From Phycisphaerales bacterium (GTDB lineage Bacteria; Planctomycetota; Phycisphaerae; Tepidisphaerales; Tepidisphaeraceae), in contig JAQGHK010000009.1 of assembly GCA_028288875.1 (NCBI GenBank), forward strand, positions 1 to 6,979: a DNA stretch of 6,979 nt, in the 5' to 3' direction. Below the pieces are notes generated by a model, which saw nothing but the letters and a program-made list of their open reading frames with translations, was not told the origin of the DNA and did not search any database. Below, piece by piece: positions 5,696 through 6,979 of this stretch. The position numbers and the translations under genes were made by a program. Position 1 is the first letter of the stretch. Each line of letters opens with the position of its first letter.

Positions 5696-6979
5696 TTACT
5701 GCGATCGGCCGAGCAAGTTGGCCAGCAGGCGGCCGGCGATCGGATCTTTGTCCTTGGCCGTCAGCATCAATTCACTTGCAATTACAGTGCCTTTGCCGAC
5801 TCGTATTTCGAGCAGCGGTGCGCCGCCGATCTTTTGATAGTCATCGCCCTTCATATCCACATGAATGTCGCACTGCATCGACAACGTCCGCACGTCCGGC
5901 CGTGAGCGGTCGACGATAAATGCGCCGCTGCACGCACGGGGAATCCGTCGCTCGCCCAACTCGAACCACGCCGTGTCGAGCGGTTCAATACCGTCGAACA
6001 CGGGCGAGGTCGGCCACTGCATCGAAGAAATCTCACCTTCGGCATCGTGGTAGCTCTTGATCAGTTCGGGGAACAGCGCGAGTAAGTCGGCCTTGGGATG
6101 GAGCAGAAGCACGCGGCCGCCAGACGACGCAAACGCTTTTAGCTTGTTAGCGCCGCCCTCAAGCTTCAACAGCGCACCGAGATCGCCGACGATCAGCGGC
6201 TTCGTCGGCGAGAGCTCGTCAAGCGACATAATCTGCGTCGCATCCAAGGCAGCGGTGATCGCCTTCGCGGCACCGCTCGGGTCGAAGAGTTGAAGATGAA
6301 CGCTTGCCGCCGGTTCGGCCCATGCGCGTGTAGCCAAGACAATGTCATAGTCGTTTTCCGACCAGACTTGCCCGCTGGCCGTGAGTGTCCACCGCAATTT
6401 CGCGTTGACCCGCGGCCGGGGGAGCGTGTCCGGCATCCGGACCGCCACGTCGATCCATTGGTTTGAGTAGTACGGGACGACCGGGACTGACTGACTGCCC
6501 TGCGCCAAAGTGCGGTTACCATCGACGATCGCCCATGCGAGGGTGCCCGCGGGAATGTCCCGTTGCTGCGCATCATCGTTGACGATTGCCACCCGTGGCC
6601 GCAGCGAAGCGCCCGCGTAAAAGTGACGGCCAAACAGTTCGGCGCTCACCAGAACCGGCTGATTCGCCTTCTTGAGCTCGTAGTACGTTTGCGCGGGTCG
6701 AACCTTGTCGGCCATCCAGACGTCGGTAAACCACGTCAGGTAAGCGAAGTGAAGGATACCGGCCGTGTTCTGCCGGTTCGTACGGCGGATCACCTCGGCT
6801 AATTCCTTCGTCATGAATGACTGGCGCGTCAGGAAAATCGCAGGATCATTCTGCTCATACGCGTAGTCACCTACGAGCGCTTGCGGCACATAGCGATCGA
6901 ACTGATACGACCGGCTCGGCCAGCCATCATTGCGAGGGTATCCGGTCGAGAGCTCTTGGCTAATCAGGGGGCGATTCGG
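5696..6979 (-). CDS. GH2-like glycoside hydrolase, C-terminal part (5' end outside window)
   Basis: This is the last 427 residues of a large protein whose start lies beyond the right edge; it ends at TAA 5698-5696. The first residues in view, PNRPLISQELSTGYP, look like the end of a GH2-type TIM barrel, where the catalytic nucleophile Glu follows a PLI-S strand. Here Glu9 of the visible part is the candidate. Then come YVPQALVGDYAYEQNDPAIF and FMTKELAEVIRRTNRQ, still barrel-like, and a Trp-bearing strand LHFAYLTWFTDVW. Next is a beta-sandwich with GRHFYAG, and a second ending in WSENDYDIVLAT. The final roughly 170 residues (LIVGDLGALLKLEGGANKLK, SSGGRVLLLHP, GKGTVIASELML) resemble a class I glutamine-amidotransferase/ThuA-like fold, as found at the ends of some bacterial beta-galactosidases. 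GH2 enzymes cleave beta-galactosides, beta-mannosides or beta-glucuronides; which one applies cannot be told. It is the first gene of the run in view. Confidence 0.75.
   Translation of the reverse strand, partial: PNRPLISQELSTGYPRNDGWPSRSYQFDRYVPQALVGDYAYEQNDPAIFLTRQSFMTKELAEVIRRTNRQNTAGILHFAYLTWFTDVWMADKVRPAQTYYELKKANQPVLVSAELFGRHFYAGASLRPRVAIVNDDAQQRDIPAGTLAWAIVDGNRTLAQGSQSVPVVPYYSNQWIDVAVRMPDTLPRPRVNAKLRWTLTASGQVWSENDYDIVLATRAWAEPAASVHLQLFDPSGAAKAITAALDATQIMSLDELSPTKPLIVGDLGALLKLEGGANKLKAFASSGGRVLLLHPKADLLALFPELIKSYHDAEGEISSMQWPTSPVFDGIEPLDTAWFELGERRIPRACSGAFIVDRSRPDVRTLSMQCDIHVDMKGDDYQKIGGAPLLEIRVGKGTVIASELMLTAKDKDPIAGRLLANLLGRSQ

Overview
The window reads as part of a carbohydrate-uptake and glycan-degradation locus from a GC-rich bacterium. 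Codon use, Shine-Dalgarno-led starts and the particular protein types are most like Planctomycetota, perhaps a Phycisphaerae relative. The types in question are a YghZ-like aldo/keto reductase, a secreted esterase-like alpha/beta hydrolase with WDAWY and GMSRGG motifs, and a GH2-like enzyme with extra C-terminal domains. The lineage is an inference from family resemblance; no rRNA or other marker gene is present.

Layout. Almost everything lies on the minus strand as one tightly packed run of six genes, read from the right edge to the left. In transcription order these are: the C-terminal 427 residues of a large GH2-like glycoside hydrolase (6979-5696, start outside the window); a secreted protein made of two tandem alpha/beta-hydrolase domains (5649-4105); a very short aldo/keto reductase that has lost its catalytic middle (4080-3691); a sugar ABC substrate-binding protein (3642-2293); a MalF-type permease (2296-1268); and a MalG-type permease (1271-426). 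Gaps are 46, 24 and 48 bases, then two 4-base stop/start overlaps, so a single transcript with translational coupling is likely. The operon promoter is not in the window. On the plus strand, the last 135 residues of a GH38-type alpha-mannosidase (1-408) run towards the operon, and the two stop codons are only 17 bases apart.

How the genes may work together (inference): exported glycosidase and esterase-like activities would trim a decorated, probably mannose- or galactose-containing glycan. The binding protein and two permeases would import the oligosaccharide, powered by an ATPase encoded elsewhere because none is seen here. The alpha-mannosidase would cleave mannosyl residues.

The most unusual points are the aldo/keto reductase with an apparently clean in-frame loss of about 200 residues, which keeps its ribosome binding site and reading frame but none of its catalytic residues, and the double-headed hydrolase in which both halves keep a full Ser-Asp-His set. 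I see no CRISPR array, mobile element, RNA gene or wholly unfamiliar system. There is no gene-free stretch longer than 50 bases.
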